Source: Sphingobium xanthum
Lineage (GTDB): Bacteria > Pseudomonadota > Alphaproteobacteria > Sphingomonadales > Sphingomonadaceae
Direction of reading: 5' to 3'
Assembly: GCF_019737615.1 (NCBI RefSeq)
Contig: NZ_JAHKKS010000001.1
Span: 62,001-126,000 of the forward strand
Length of the DNA: 64,000 nucleotides
The notes beneath the pieces were generated by a model that saw nothing but the letters and a program-made list of their open reading frames with translations, ran no database searches and had not been told where the DNA came from. Of the stretch, positions 7,843 through 15,652 are shown piece after piece. Position 1 is the first letter of the stretch, and each line of letters opens with the position of its first letter. The position numbers and the translations under genes were made by a program.

Positions 7843-7886
7843 AGCGGCGCGGTGCCCTCCGAAAGGGCGCCGCGCCGCTATTTTTG
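7843..7886 (+). terminator. Strong rho-independent terminator
   Basis: AGCGGCGCGGTGCCCT (7843-7858) pairs with AGGGCGCCGCGCCGCT (7864-7879) across a 5-base loop with a single G-U pair, followed by ATTTTTG. It ends the entericidin copy 2 transcript. Confidence 0.9.
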
Positions 7887-7935
7887 TTTGTAGCTTGGAG
7901 TCCCGCCAGCGTGCGACGCATCGTGCAAGGCGGAT

Positions 7936-8083
7936 CGACATTCAGATGATGACGTGCCGGAGTCGGAGACGGCCGGAGGCCAACGTGGTGGCTTTGGGTG
8001 ACCCGGAGCGCAGCGTACTTATGTACGTGAGCACCGGAAGCTCCCAAAGCCGCCATTTGCAGGCACGTCAGCGCTGAATGTCG
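7936..8083. repeat. 148-bp nested palindromic element, possible structured RNA or MITE-like repeat
   Basis: Four concentric inverted repeats share one axis. They are CGACATTCAG (7936-7945) with CTGAATGTCG (8074-8083); TGACGTGCC (7950-7958) with GGCACGTCA (8062-8070); GTGGTGGCTTTGGG (7985-7998) with CCCAAAGCCGCCAT (8043-8056, two G-U pairs); and CGTAC/GTACG (8014-8018 and 8023-8027) around loop TTAT, with CCGG/CCGG (8003-8006, 8034-8037) between. The whole folds into one long interrupted arm. It lies in a 360-base gap between a terminator and the end of a minus-strand gene. A 60-codon plus-strand ORF crosses it but has no RBS. Confidence 0.75.
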
Positions 8084-8089
8084 GCCGGC

Positions 8090-8638
8090 TTAGCGGCAGA
8101 CCACCTCGCCGCGATCCAGCTCGCGACCGATCAGGCCGCCACCGGCCGCACCCAGCACCGCGCCCAGGATGGACGAGCGGCCACGGTCCAGCTCGTTGCC
8201 GATCAGCCCGCCCAGCGCCGCACCGATGATGAGGCCGGTCGTGCCGTCCGAACGGCGGCAATAATAGCGGTCGTCATAGCCGCGATAGATGCGGGTCTGG
8301 CGGTTCACGCGGATCGGATCATAGCCGCCACGATAATAGCGATCGGCATAATAGCCCCGATAGCGCGGGTCCGGCCGGTTATAGTCATAGGCATAGACCA
8401 CGCGCGGACGCTCGCGCACCACGACCACACGGTCCGGGCGGTGATCGCGGCCACGGCGATAATCGCTGCGGCGGTCGTCATGGCGATCATGCTTCCAGTG
8501 CTTGTCATGCCCACGGCCGCGGCCATTGTTATGACCCGGGTCGGCAAGAGCCGGCGTCGCGGCGAGGCCGCCGATCACCGTCGCGCCCAGCGCCAGAGCG
8601 GTGATGCTGTTCTTGAGAGCCTTGTACATCTGTCTCAC
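8090..8638 (-). CDS. RcnB-like, glycine-zipper periplasmic or envelope protein
   Basis: This 182-residue exported protein has a signal peptide ending ATPALA near residue 32. A long His/Arg/Asp/Tyr-rich region follows (HDKHWKHDRHDDRRSDYRRG and repeated RYRGYYADRYYRGG). The C-terminal glycine-zipper segments are TTGLIIGAALGGLIGNEL and SILGAVLGAAGGGLIGREL. The type is common in sphingomonads and is usually annotated as RcnB family or glycine zipper 2TM. Metal binding by the His-rich part and membrane association by the zipper are inferred. Confidence 0.8.
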   Translation of the reverse strand: MRQMYKALKNSITALALGATVIGGLAATPALADPGHNNGRGRGHDKHWKHDRHDDRRSDYRRGRDHRPDRVVVVRERPRVVYAYDYNRPDPRYRGYYADRYYRGGYDPIRVNRQTRIYRGYDDRYYCRRSDGTTGLIIGAALGGLIGNELDRGRSSILGAVLGAAGGGLIGRELDRGEVVCR

Positions 8639-8666
8639 TCCATATTGTTCTCTCTGCTGCGAGAGG

Positions 8667-8692
8667 GGAACGAGCGGAGTCTACACCCGGTT
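8667..8692 (+). promoter_or_regulatory. Possible EcfG-type promoter
   Basis: GGAAC (8667-8671) is followed after 17 bases by GGTT (8689-8692), one base off the EcfG -10 CGTT. It faces the small acidic gene at 8838, leaving a leader of about 140 bases. Confidence 0.3.
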
Positions 8693-8837
8693 GCATGAAC
8701 CCATGGCTACGTGCGGTTCATGTTTGGGACAGGTGAAAAACCGGCGTATAGTCGGCCTTGTCGAGGCGCCCCAGACGTGCGCGGCAACCACGCGGGCGCC
8801 CCTACGTTGTGAAAGAAACGTATCGAGGAGACGCGCC

Positions 8838-9110
8838 GTGACGGAGCAGGAGAGGGACGAGAAGCAGGCGCTGGCCAAGGGCTATCGCGACGCGGCGGGC
8901 AACGACGCCTGGCACCAGCTCGTCGATCGGGGCAAGACCGCATCGGACGACGACAAGACTCTGGTTCCGACGCACGAAGTGGACGGCGTGCCCCTCAGCG
9001 ACGTCGCCCACCCCGATCCGGTCGATTCCGAAAACCACAACGCCCCGCCAAGCCCGCTTGGGCCGCATCATGATGCGCTGATGAGGGGATTGGAGCCGGG
9101 GGAGAATTAG
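8838..9110 (+). CDS. Small hydrophilic protein, function unknown (90 aa)
   Basis: The GTG start at 8838 follows GAGGAG at an 8-base distance. The product is acidic and has no hydrophobic segment: TEQERDEKQALAKGYRDAAG, then WHQLVDRGKTASDDDKTLVP and a His/Pro-rich C-terminus with SENHNAPPSPLGPHHDALMR. It resembles the small disordered stress-type protein at 5724-6062 in character. No family was recognised. Confidence 0.65.
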   Translation: MTEQERDEKQALAKGYRDAAGNDAWHQLVDRGKTASDDDKTLVPTHEVDGVPLSDVAHPDPVDSENHNAPPSPLGPHHDALMRGLEPGEN

Positions 9111-9191
9111 GGGGGGGCGAGCGTTTTTTTCGTTCAATAGATAAGGAGCGAAACCTAGTGTCCGTTCCCAAGATTGAATCAGATGCAGATT

Positions 9192-9210
9192 AAATCTCTA
9201 AAAGAGAAAT
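9192..9210. terminator. AT-rich hairpin between convergent genes
   Basis: AAATCTCT and AGAGA-AATTT arms around 9192-9210 form a short imperfect hairpin with T-rich flanks on both strands. It could end both the 90-aa gene (plus) and the DUF4145 gene (minus). Confidence 0.4.
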
Positions 9211-9211
9211 T

Positions 9212-9844
9212 TTACTGCTGACGGTCCGCTCTACTATCAGCGACCATGGCAGGTAGCGTGAAAGTGTAGTTTAGGAACGCTTCAGTGAACTTCTGGCTCT
9301 TTTTTGCGTCGCTTTCGGTTTCGGGTTCTTCATCGTGAACTGCATCGTTACCATCTAATCGAATTTCGTGAGACCAATCACCCATCGCTGGCGTCAGCAG
9401 TCCCTGTTCTACCAATTTATTAATTCTTGCAAAAAGCGAGATTGATTTGAGGTCGGGTGCAATAGTTTTTGTCGCGGTGTCGAGTGTTTTTCGAAACATT
9501 GCACCCGCAGCATCCCATCTCTGGTGGTGTAAATTCTCCAGACCTTGCAAATAAAAGCCTGTTACATTCTCAGGAACGCCTGCTGGTGCTTCGGGGCTAT
9601 AATCCGGCCACATCTTCACTATCGTGCAAATTGTTCCAGGATAGTTGTTCATTCCTTGAAGAAGAGATGGGTGATTTGGTGCAATAGAATTTGATAATAC
9701 AACTACACCGTTATTGCAAACGCCGCAAATGGCCAAAAAATTTGCAAAAGACGAGTGATTTCTAAAAGGCCACTGGTAAACAACAACAAATCCTGCCCCT
9801 CTGGTTCGACAATGCGGGCAGTCATTCTTGAAATGAGTTGTCAT
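9212..9844 (-). CDS. DUF4145 domain protein (HEPN-like), probably acquired
   Basis: This 210-residue protein starts with a zinc-ribbon-like segment (CPHCRTRGAG near residues 10-19 and CGVCNN near 41-46). A helical domain follows with the DUF4145 pattern of helices ending in SHEIRLDGNDAVHDEEPE. DUF4145 is related to HEPN domains, often found in defence and mobile contexts. Base composition is visibly AT-richer than its neighbours, suggesting transfer. Its ATG directly abuts the nrdB stop (TAA then ATG), so it is positioned to be translated from the nrdB message. Confidence 0.75.
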   Translation of the reverse strand: MTTHFKNDCPHCRTRGAGFVVVYQWPFRNHSSFANFLAICGVCNNGVVVLSNSIAPNHPSLLQGMNNYPGTICTIVKMWPDYSPEAPAGVPENVTGFYLQGLENLHHQRWDAAGAMFRKTLDTATKTIAPDLKSISLFARINKLVEQGLLTPAMGDWSHEIRLDGNDAVHDEEPETESDAKKSQKFTEAFLNYTFTLPAMVADSRADRQQ

Positions 9845-10909
9845 TTACTCCGCCGCGATCCCCGCCTTCGAGAACATATCCCCGTCGTCGCCGCCGTCCT
9901 TGGGCTCCTCGCCCATGCCGTCGTTCGCGCGCAGTTTCTTGCGGCGGTCGAAGCTGTCCCAGACCTCGTTCCACTGGCCGCGGGTCGCGCCCTTGGAATA
10001 TTCGGTCGCGCGGGTCTCGAAGAAGTTGGCATGCTCTACGCCGTTGAGCAGCGGGGTGAGCCAGGGGAGCGGGTGATCCTCGATCATGTAGATGGGCTTG
10101 AGGCCGAGCTGGCCGAGGCGCCAGTCCGCGATGTAGCGCACATAGCGCTTGATGTCCTTGGGCGTCATGCCGGGCACCGGCCCCATCTCGAAGACGAGAT
10201 CGATGAACGCATCCTCGATGCGCACCGTCTTCTGGCACATGTCCATGATGTCGTCCTTGACGGCGGGCGTCAGGCAATTGCGCTCGGCGCAGAAGGCATG
10301 GAACAGCTTGACGATGCCTTCGCAATGCAGGCTTTCGTCGCGAACGGACCAGGTGACGATCTGGCCCATGCCCTTCATCTTGTTGAAGCGCGGGAAGTTC
10401 ATCAGCATCGCGAACGATGCGAAGAGCTGGAGCCCTTCCGTGAAGCCGCCGAACATGGCGAGCGTGCGCGCGATGTCCTCGTCGCTGTCCACGCCGAACT
10501 GCTGGAGATAGTCGTGTTTGTCCTTCATCTCCTTGTACTGCATGAAGGCGCTATATTCGCTCTCGGGCATGCCGATCGTGTCGAGCAGGTGCGAGTAGGC
10601 CGCGATATGCACCGTCTCCATGTTGGAGAAGGCGGTGAGCATCATCTTGATCTCGGTCGGCTTGAACACGCGGCCATATTTCTCGTGATAGCAATCCTGC
10701 ACTTCCACGTCCGCCTGCGTGAAGAAGCGGAAGATCTGCGTCAGCAGGTTGCGCTCATGATCCGAGAGCTTCTGCGCCCAGTCGCGGCAATCCTCGCCCA
10801 GAGGCACTTCCTCGGGCAGCCAGTGGAGCTGCTGCTGGCGCTTCCAGAAGTCATAGGCCCAGGGATATTCGAAGGGCTTGTAGACCTTGGAGGCTTGGAG
10901 AAGAGGCAT
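9845..10909 (-). CDS. nrdB: Ribonucleotide reductase class Ia, beta subunit
   Basis: This subunit carries the diiron-tyrosyl radical cofactor for reducing ribonucleotides to deoxyribonucleotides, partnered with NrdA outside the window. At 354 residues it has typical length. Visible motifs are SNMETVHIAAYSHLLD (iron ligands and radical-region Tyr), DESLHCEGIVKLFHAF and the C-terminal tail contacting the alpha subunit. I chose ATG 10909 (MPLLQASKVYKPF). The same frame runs 59 codons further upstream, but that part looks non-coding. Confidence 0.95.
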   Translation of the reverse strand: MPLLQASKVYKPFEYPWAYDFWKRQQQLHWLPEEVPLGEDCRDWAQKLSDHERNLLTQIFRFFTQADVEVQDCYHEKYGRVFKPTEIKMMLTAFSNMETVHIAAYSHLLDTIGMPESEYSAFMQYKEMKDKHDYLQQFGVDSDEDIARTLAMFGGFTEGLQLFASFAMLMNFPRFNKMKGMGQIVTWSVRDESLHCEGIVKLFHAFCAERNCLTPAVKDDIMDMCQKTVRIEDAFIDLVFEMGPVPGMTPKDIKRYVRYIADWRLGQLGLKPIYMIEDHPLPWLTPLLNGVEHANFFETRATEYSKGATRGQWNEVWDSFDRRKKLRANDGMGEEPKDGGDDGDMFSKAGIAAE

Positions 10910-11001
10910 GGGGTCGACACTCCGGGAACAATGCGCGAACGTTGCAAGATGAAGGGGCATGCTACGCCGATTTACCACAAAGTCTAGCGGGCATGCGGCA
11001 T

Positions 11002-11025
11002 CATCCACAGCTAAATTTCTGTGGG
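11002..11025. promoter_or_regulatory. DnaA-box-like / inverted repeat upstream of nrdB
   Basis: TCATCCACA (11002-11010) is one base from a DnaA box (TTATCCACA). It overlaps an inverted repeat CCACAG (11007-11012) / CTGTGG (11020-11025) about 95 bases upstream of the nrdB start. Control of nrd genes by DnaA or NrdR is known in other bacteria; here it is inference. Confidence 0.25.
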
Positions 11026-11092
11026 GAAGATGCGATATGGGCTTGATTTCGGCGCGATCAACGGTGGGATGCGGGTTTGGGGACAACTCGAC

Positions 11093-11223
11093 AAGCCCCT
11101 CCCATGAAGGGGAGGGGGAAGGGGTGGGGCGATGCGCAGCGACATCTGCGAAAACTTAAATTTCAGGAACACGCTTCGCGTGTCACCCACCCCCAAACCC
11201 CTCCTTTGAAAGGGAGGGGCTAA
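11093..11223. repeat. GC-rich inverted-repeat element (family 1)
   Basis: The left end AAGCCCCTCCC, with an internal AAGGGGAGGGG hairpin, is mirrored at the right end by CCCCTCCTTTGAAAGGGAGG and GGGGCTAAG. The arms are roughly 35 bases with a variable centre. The same terminal pattern recurs at 19450-19609, 49129-49251 and 57052-57207. It fills most of the 320-base gap between nrdB and the NTF2 gene. Confidence 0.65.
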
Positions 11224-11229
11224 GTGAGG

Positions 11230-11616
11230 TCAAAACATCGTGTTGCTGTTGTTCGGCACCGTGCTCACCGGCTGATTGACATCCCAATGCTCGGCGATGC
11301 GGCCATTCTCGATGCGGAAGATGTCCACCGCCGCGACGCCGGCCGTGCCCGGCTCGAAGATGATATGGACATGCGCCGCGACGAGGTCGCCGTCCGCCAG
11401 GATGCGCTTCACGATGTGGACGGCGTCCGGATATTTCGCCTTCGCGCGGTCGAGCATGGCCTTGAGCGAGGCGGCGCCCGTTTCGATGCTCGGATTGTGC
11501 TGGATATAGCCGGGGTCGAACAGGCCATCGACAGCCCCGCTGTCGATCGGCCCCAGCACTTCCTCATAGACCCGCTCGACGAGGCGTATGTTCGCGAGTT
11601 CCTGTTCGGTGCGCAT
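11230..11616 (-). CDS. SnoaL/NTF2-like protein
   Basis: This 128-residue protein has the cone-shaped NTF2 fold pattern: an N-terminal helix (NIRLVERVYEEVLGPIDSGA), YIQHNPSIETG, AHVHIIFEPGTAG and a closing strand with FRIENGRIAEHWDVNQPV. This variant (QHNP, EHWDV) is common among putative ester- or polyketide-type catabolic enzymes. ATG 11616 follows AAAGGAA. It lies downstream of a second NTF2-like gene and an SDR on the same strand. Confidence 0.8.
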   Translation of the reverse strand: MRTEQELANIRLVERVYEEVLGPIDSGAVDGLFDPGYIQHNPSIETGAASLKAMLDRAKAKYPDAVHIVKRILADGDLVAAHVHIIFEPGTAGVAAVDIFRIENGRIAEHWDVNQPVSTVPNNSNTMF

Positions 11617-11634
11617 GATGATTCCTTTCAAGTT

Positions 11635-11656
11635 CCCTCTCCCCTTGGGGAGAGGG
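11635..11656. repeat. Perfect 22-bp GC-rich palindrome
   Basis: CCCTCTCCCC (11635-11644), TT, GGGGAGAGGG (11647-11656) is a perfect palindrome between two NTF2-like genes. It matches the core of the repeat family at 57052-57207. Confidence 0.55.
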
Positions 11657-11662
11657 AGCAGT

Positions 11663-12355
11663 TCATTCCCCCTCCGGCACGATCTCCTCACCCGTCACCG
11701 GATGCGCATAATGGAACGGCAGCAGCCAGGTCTCGGGCCAGGGCGGGTAGCGCGTCTGCGCGATCGTATCCGGGCCATTCGGATCCTCGGGATAGAGCTT
11801 CTCCACCCGATAGCCGCCCATGTCCGGCGCATGGGCCCAGCCCTTGTCGAACTCCGCCATCCAGGTCAGCTCATAGCCGAGCCGCTTGTACTTCCAGACG
11901 CCGTCCTCGCGCACATAGTCGTTCTCGTAGACGCCGGCTTCCCACCATTGTTGATAGGGCAGCTTGGGTGCATCCTCGACCTGCGCATGCGTGCCGCCCA
12001 TCAGCAGCGCGCGGAAGCGGCCCTTCGCGGTCTTGCGGTCCGGCGCCACGGTGACGACGTCCTGCATCTGCATGACGTCGCAGAGCAGGCCCCGCACCGG
12101 CCCGTTGCGCCCTTTGGTGAAGCGGGTGCGGATGCGGTTCAGATAGACGCGCTTGATGCTTTCCTTGCCGCGATAGACGCCGCCGAAGAAGGTCATCTCC
12201 CCGTCCTCGGCATAGAGATCGACGATCTCCTGATAGAGGCCCTTCTCCATGAGATAGCCATAGGTGTGCTGCAGCGTGCGGATGGCGGCCACGTCCTGCA
12301 GCATGCCGAGCTCGTGGCGCAGCGCCGCGACTTCCTGCGCGAGATCGTCGCTCAT
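11663..12355 (-). CDS. NTF2-like (SnoaL_4) protein, 230 aa
   Basis: The N-terminal helices (ELGMLQDVAAIRTLQHTYGY) lead into an NTF2-like domain with LYAEDGEMTFFGGVYRGKESI, then TAKGRFRALLMGG and a C-terminal extension rich in Trp and Pro (YPPWPETWLLPFHYAHPV). The family includes SnoaL-like cyclases and dehydratases and the small subunits of ring-hydroxylating oxygenases. Its start overlaps the SDR stop by four bases (ATGA), so the two are coupled. A shared pathway on an unknown, probably aromatic or terpenoid, substrate is inference. Confidence 0.8.
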   Translation of the reverse strand: MSDDLAQEVAALRHELGMLQDVAAIRTLQHTYGYLMEKGLYQEIVDLYAEDGEMTFFGGVYRGKESIKRVYLNRIRTRFTKGRNGPVRGLLCDVMQMQDVVTVAPDRKTAKGRFRALLMGGTHAQVEDAPKLPYQQWWEAGVYENDYVREDGVWKYKRLGYELTWMAEFDKGWAHAPDMGGYRVEKLYPEDPNGPDTIAQTRYPPWPETWLLPFHYAHPVTGEEIVPEGE

Positions 12356-13152
12356 GCCACCGGCTCCTTCAGCGCGGTGAGGGCCGCGTCGAGATCATCC
12401 TGCATCTCGAAATAGCAGCCATTGAGCGCATCGTAGCGCCCGCTCATCAGATCGACGACGCGCTGCCCGCAGGCCGCGAGCTGCGGCGAAAAGTCATTCT
12501 CCGCCACCTCGCCCAGACGCCGCACCATGTCGGGCAGATGCGCCTGCGCCTCCGGCGAGGTCAGCGTCTCGCGGGCGAGGCTGGTGACGACGAAGCCGGG
12601 ATCGATCGCGAAGATGGCGAGGCCGGCGGGCGCGATCTCCAGCGCCGCGACATTGACGATGCGCACCTGCGCGGTCTTGCCGGTGATATAGGCGGACATG
12701 CTCTGCACGGAGAGATGACTGGCCTTGGCCGAGACGATCACCGCGCGCCCCTTGCCCGCCGCGCTCATCGCCGGCAGCAGCCGCGAGAGATAGAGCATCG
12801 GCGCGAGCTGGTGCAGATGCTGTGCTTCCCACCAGCGCGCCACGTCCATCCCGCCGACCGGGCCATAGGGCCAGCCGACGCCGGCATTGTTGACGAACTG
12901 GGTGATGGGGCCAAGCGCGCCCTGCGTCTCGCGGATCGAACGCTCGACATCGGCCTCCTGCGTCACGTCCGCCGCGATCGGCAGCGCGGTGCCACCCGCC
13001 GCGCGGATCTCGTCAGCAACCGCCTCGACATCGGCCAGCGTGCGGGCGACCAGCGCGACGGCCGATCCCTCCGTCGCCAGCGCCAGCGCGATCGCGCGGC
13101 CAAAGCCTTTGCCGGCGCCCGTGACGAGCGCAACCTCTCCCGCAAATGCCAT
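12352..13152 (-). CDS. Short-chain dehydrogenase/reductase
   Basis: This 266-residue NAD(P)-dependent SDR has the Rossmann motif VTGAGKGFGRAIAL near residue 10 and NNAGVG near residue 87. The active-site segment is VIVSAKASHLS with YITGK (Tyr-x3-Lys). Within the operon it precedes the two NTF2-like genes. Start MAFAGEVALVTG at 13152 was chosen; a 36-codon upstream extension looks non-coding. The substrate is unknown. A C-terminal FEMQDDLDAALTAL segment is unusual and may belong to a subfamily. Confidence 0.88.
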   Translation of the reverse strand: MAFAGEVALVTGAGKGFGRAIALALATEGSAVALVARTLADVEAVADEIRAAGGTALPIAADVTQEADVERSIRETQGALGPITQFVNNAGVGWPYGPVGGMDVARWWEAQHLHQLAPMLYLSRLLPAMSAAGKGRAVIVSAKASHLSVQSMSAYITGKTAQVRIVNVAALEIAPAGLAIFAIDPGFVVTSLARETLTSPEAQAHLPDMVRRLGEVAENDFSPQLAACGQRVVDLMSGRYDALNGCYFEMQDDLDAALTALKEPVA

Positions 13153-13254
13153 GCTGCTTCCTCTCTCCGGCGCTGAAGGCCGAATGCTTTGTGAAGCATT
13201 TCGCGCAGCGATGGCAAGTTGACTTGTGCTACCGACGTCCCGCGTCGCGAACAA

Positions 13255-13287
13255 AAGCAAGGGGCGCCTCCGCGATGGAAGCGCCCC
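13255..13287 (-). terminator. Terminator for hemerythrin gene
   Basis: On the minus strand GGGGCGC (13287-13281) pairs with GCGCCCC (13267-13261), followed by TTGCTTTT. It lies about 35 bases beyond the hemerythrin stop. Confidence 0.65.
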
Positions 13288-13321
13288 GTGTTGCCGGTCC
13301 TAGACGGGCCGGCGAAAAGGG

Positions 13322-13834
13322 TCAGGCCGCGACGAGATGCACCGCCGTCGGCTTGGCGACCGGCAGGCCTTCGCTCTTGGCCAGTGCCATCAGCTCTTCC
13401 TTGCGCGCGAGCATGAGGTCGCGCAGCGCGACGAGGTCGACATCGGTCTTGCGGCATTGGGCGAACATGCCTTCGGAGGGGGCTTCCTCCTCCTTCACAT
13501 GATGCTTGATCTCCTCGGAGAGGACATGGACCTTGGCGTCGTAATAGTCGTCCGCAGGCGATCCGGCCTCGATGTCGTTGATCAGCACCTTGGCGCCGTC
13601 GTGCTCGACATAGGCCTCGTCCAGCGTGTCCTGCTCGATCTTGCCCTTGAAGGCGGGGTAGAAGATCTCTTCCTCGATCATCGTGTGGATCTTGAGCTCG
13701 GTGCAGATTTCATGCGCGAGGCTTTGCTTCCTGCTCGCGGAAGTCGCCTTCTCGAACTGCTCGAACAGGCCCTCGACCCTGCGGTGGTCGGCCTTCAGCA
13801 GCGCAATCGCATCGGTGTAGGTTTCGGTGGCCAT
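13322..13834 (-). CDS. Hemerythrin-like HHE domain protein
   Basis: This 170-residue protein has a four-helix diiron domain. The ligand segments are LKADHRRVEGLFEQFE, LKIHTMIEEEIFYPAF, YVEHDGAKVLINDIE and IKHHVKEEE. Such proteins sense or store oxygen, NO or iron and are frequent in the general stress response. A GGAAC sequence (13893-13889 on the minus strand) lies upstream, but the matching -10 is weak. The gene is monocistronic. Confidence 0.9.
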   Translation of the reverse strand: MATETYTDAIALLKADHRRVEGLFEQFEKATSASRKQSLAHEICTELKIHTMIEEEIFYPAFKGKIEQDTLDEAYVEHDGAKVLINDIEAGSPADDYYDAKVHVLSEEIKHHVKEEEAPSEGMFAQCRKTDVDLVALRDLMLARKEELMALAKSEGLPVAKPTAVHLVAA

Positions 13835-13932
13835 GGGCTGGTGCTCCGGTGTTGGGGTTGATCATAGAAGCGGTCGGACGGTCCAACGGTTCCCTGCGAA
13901 CGATTCTCATGAGATGAGTGGTTCAGCCGGTG

Positions 13933-14442
13933 TCAGTCGAGCGCTTCGCCCATCATGGCGAGGGCCACGCGGACGGCTGCCACGCGGACGGCGCCACGCC
14001 CGATCTTCCCGAAATGCGCCTCACGATGCGCAGCCGCCCTGCCTCGCCGCGCGCAGGCGAAATGGACGAGGCCGGGTTCGTCGTCAGGCCCGGCCGGTCC
14101 CGCGAATCCGGTGATGGCCATCGCGACATCGGCCCGGCTATGGGTGAGCGCGCCATTCGCCATGGCCAGCGCAACGGTTTTGCTGACGGCACCCTCCGCG
14201 TCGATCAGGTGACGGTCGATCCCCAGCATTCCGCTCTTCGCTTCCTCGCTATAGGCCACGAATCCGCGCTCGAAGGCGTGGCTGCACCCTTCCACGTCGG
14301 TCAGCAGCGACGCGAGCAGGCCGCCAGTGCAGCTTTCCGCCGTCGCGAGCGCAAGGCTGCGCGTGCAAGCGTGCTGCAGCAGAGCCGTCACCGCTTGCTC
14401 CACATCCTGCGGCAGGCGGTCGATGAGCGGGTCGTCAGCCAT
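13933..14442 (-). CDS. pncC: CinA C-terminal domain / nicotinamide-nucleotide amidohydrolase
   Basis: This stand-alone 169-residue CinA amidase domain is expected to deamidate NMN to nicotinate mononucleotide in pyridine-nucleotide salvage. The signature TAESCTGGLLASLLTDVEGCS (Ser/Lys active-site region) and GFVAYSEEAKSGMLGI are present, and the tail includes ITGFAGPAGPDDEPGLVHFA. The N-terminal CinA domain is absent, which is normal in proteobacteria. It starts two bases after the next minus-strand gene ends, so the two are probably cotranscribed. Confidence 0.92.
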   Translation of the reverse strand: MADDPLIDRLPQDVEQAVTALLQHACTRSLALATAESCTGGLLASLLTDVEGCSHAFERGFVAYSEEAKSGMLGIDRHLIDAEGAVSKTVALAMANGALTHSRADVAMAITGFAGPAGPDDEPGLVHFACARRGRAAAHREAHFGKIGRGAVRVAAVRVALAMMGEALD

Positions 14443-14444
14443 CC

Positions 14445-14852
14445 CTAGCGCCGCGAGAGCAGCCGGCCGACCGCCTCGTGCGAGGGCGCCTTGCCGCTGC
14501 CGCGCCCGCCCTCCTTCTCCAGCCTGGCGCGGATCTTCTCGATCTCCACATCGGTCAGATGCTCGATGCCGATAAACTCTTCCCGCGCCCGCGCCACGGC
14601 GCGCAACAGCTCGTCCATCTTGGCCTGCATGGCGGAGGCATCGCGGTTCTGCGTGTTCTGGACGAGGAAGACCATCAGGAAGGTGATGATCGTCGTGCCC
14701 GTATTGATGACGAGCTGCCAGACTTCCGAGAAGCCGAACATCGGTCCGGTCACTGCCCAGACGGCCACGCAGGCCAGCGCCAAGATGAAAGTAATCGGCT
14801 TGCCGGCGAGCGCGGCGATCTTGCCGGCGATCTTCGTGAAGAGCTTGTTCAT
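14445..14852 (-). CDS. Low-affinity iron permease family membrane protein
   Basis: This 135-residue protein matches the family named low-affinity iron permease. It has two transmembrane helices (ITFILALACVAVWAVTG and WQLVINTGTTIITFLMVFLV), the conserved QNTQNRD after helix two, and a cytoplasmic helical tail (LDELLRAV-like, EEFIGIEHLTDVEIEKI). A true iron-transport role in bacteria is unproven. It is cotranscribed with pncC. Confidence 0.88.
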   Translation of the reverse strand: MNKLFTKIAGKIAALAGKPITFILALACVAVWAVTGPMFGFSEVWQLVINTGTTIITFLMVFLVQNTQNRDASAMQAKMDELLRAVARAREEFIGIEHLTDVEIEKIRARLEKEGGRGSGKAPSHEAVGRLLSRR

Positions 14853-14980
14853 GGCCGAGGCCTCCCGTGAACTGGTTCGCGGGAACGAAACGCAGCTTGC
14901 GACAAGAAGTTCAGCCCCTTGCGGAGCGGCGTATCGAGGGGCAGACTCCGCCCCGCGACGGCGCGCCCGGAGACAATCTC

Positions 14981-15652
14981 ATGACGGTTGGCGAACGAGA
15001 TGATCAGGGCGCAGCGGCAACACCCATCACCGCGCGCATCACGCGCGTCGCCGATCTCTCCGCAACCTTGCTGTTCGCGCTCGAGGGCGGGCTGGTCGGC
15101 ATCGCCGTGGGGCTCGATCCGGTCGGCGTTCTCGTCGTCTGCTTCGTTTCGGCGCTCGGCGGCGGCCTCATCCGCGATGTTCTGACCAATGCGCTGCCGC
15201 CTGCGGCCGTGCGGGACTGGCACTATGCCGTCATCGTGATCGCGGCCGCCCTGCTGGTGTGGACCGGTCATGCGCTGTTCCTGCATGTGCCGGCGTCGCT
15301 CGTCGTCGCGCTTGACGCTGCCGGCCTCGCGCTTTCGGCGATCGCGGGCACGGAGAAGGCGCTGGATCGCGGTATTCATGCCCTGCCCGCCGTCTTCCTC
15401 GGCACGGTGAGCGGCGTCGGCGGCGGTATGATCCGCGACATCATCATCAATCGTGTGCCGCGCGTTCTGCATACGGATGTCTATGCGAGCGCCGCCTGCC
15501 TCGCGGCGCTGATCGTCGTGATGGGCCGATTGGCGGGCTGGCCTGCGCGCATGACGGCCGTTGCCGCCGGGGTCGCCTGCTTCACGCTGCGTCTGCTCGC
15601 TTACCATTTCGGGTGGGCGTTGCCGCATCTGGCTGTCGCACCGCCTGTCTGA
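14981..15652 (+). CDS. TRIC / UPF0126 (YicG-like) membrane channel protein
   Basis: This 223-residue protein has two tandem UPF0126 repeats with about seven hydrophobic helices. The signature glycine-rich segments are VSALGGGLIRDVLTN and VSGVGGGMIRDIIINRVP. The family contains trimeric intracellular cation channel homologues and putative amino-acid or uracil-related permeases; the substrate is uncertain. ATG 14981 is the first Met before the hydrophobic region. An upstream frame extension to 14867 has no RBS. Confidence 0.88.
   Translation: MTVGERDDQGAAATPITARITRVADLSATLLFALEGGLVGIAVGLDPVGVLVVCFVSALGGGLIRDVLTNALPPAAVRDWHYAVIVIAAALLVWTGHALFLHVPASLVVALDAAGLALSAIAGTEKALDRGIHALPAVFLGTVSGVGGGMIRDIIINRVPRVLHTDVYASAACLAALIVVMGRLAGWPARMTAVAAGVACFTLRLLAYHFGWALPHLAVAPPV

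Noticed and set aside
7895-8077. 60-codon ORF across the nested palindrome
   Set aside because: No RBS, and its sequence follows from the palindrome arms.
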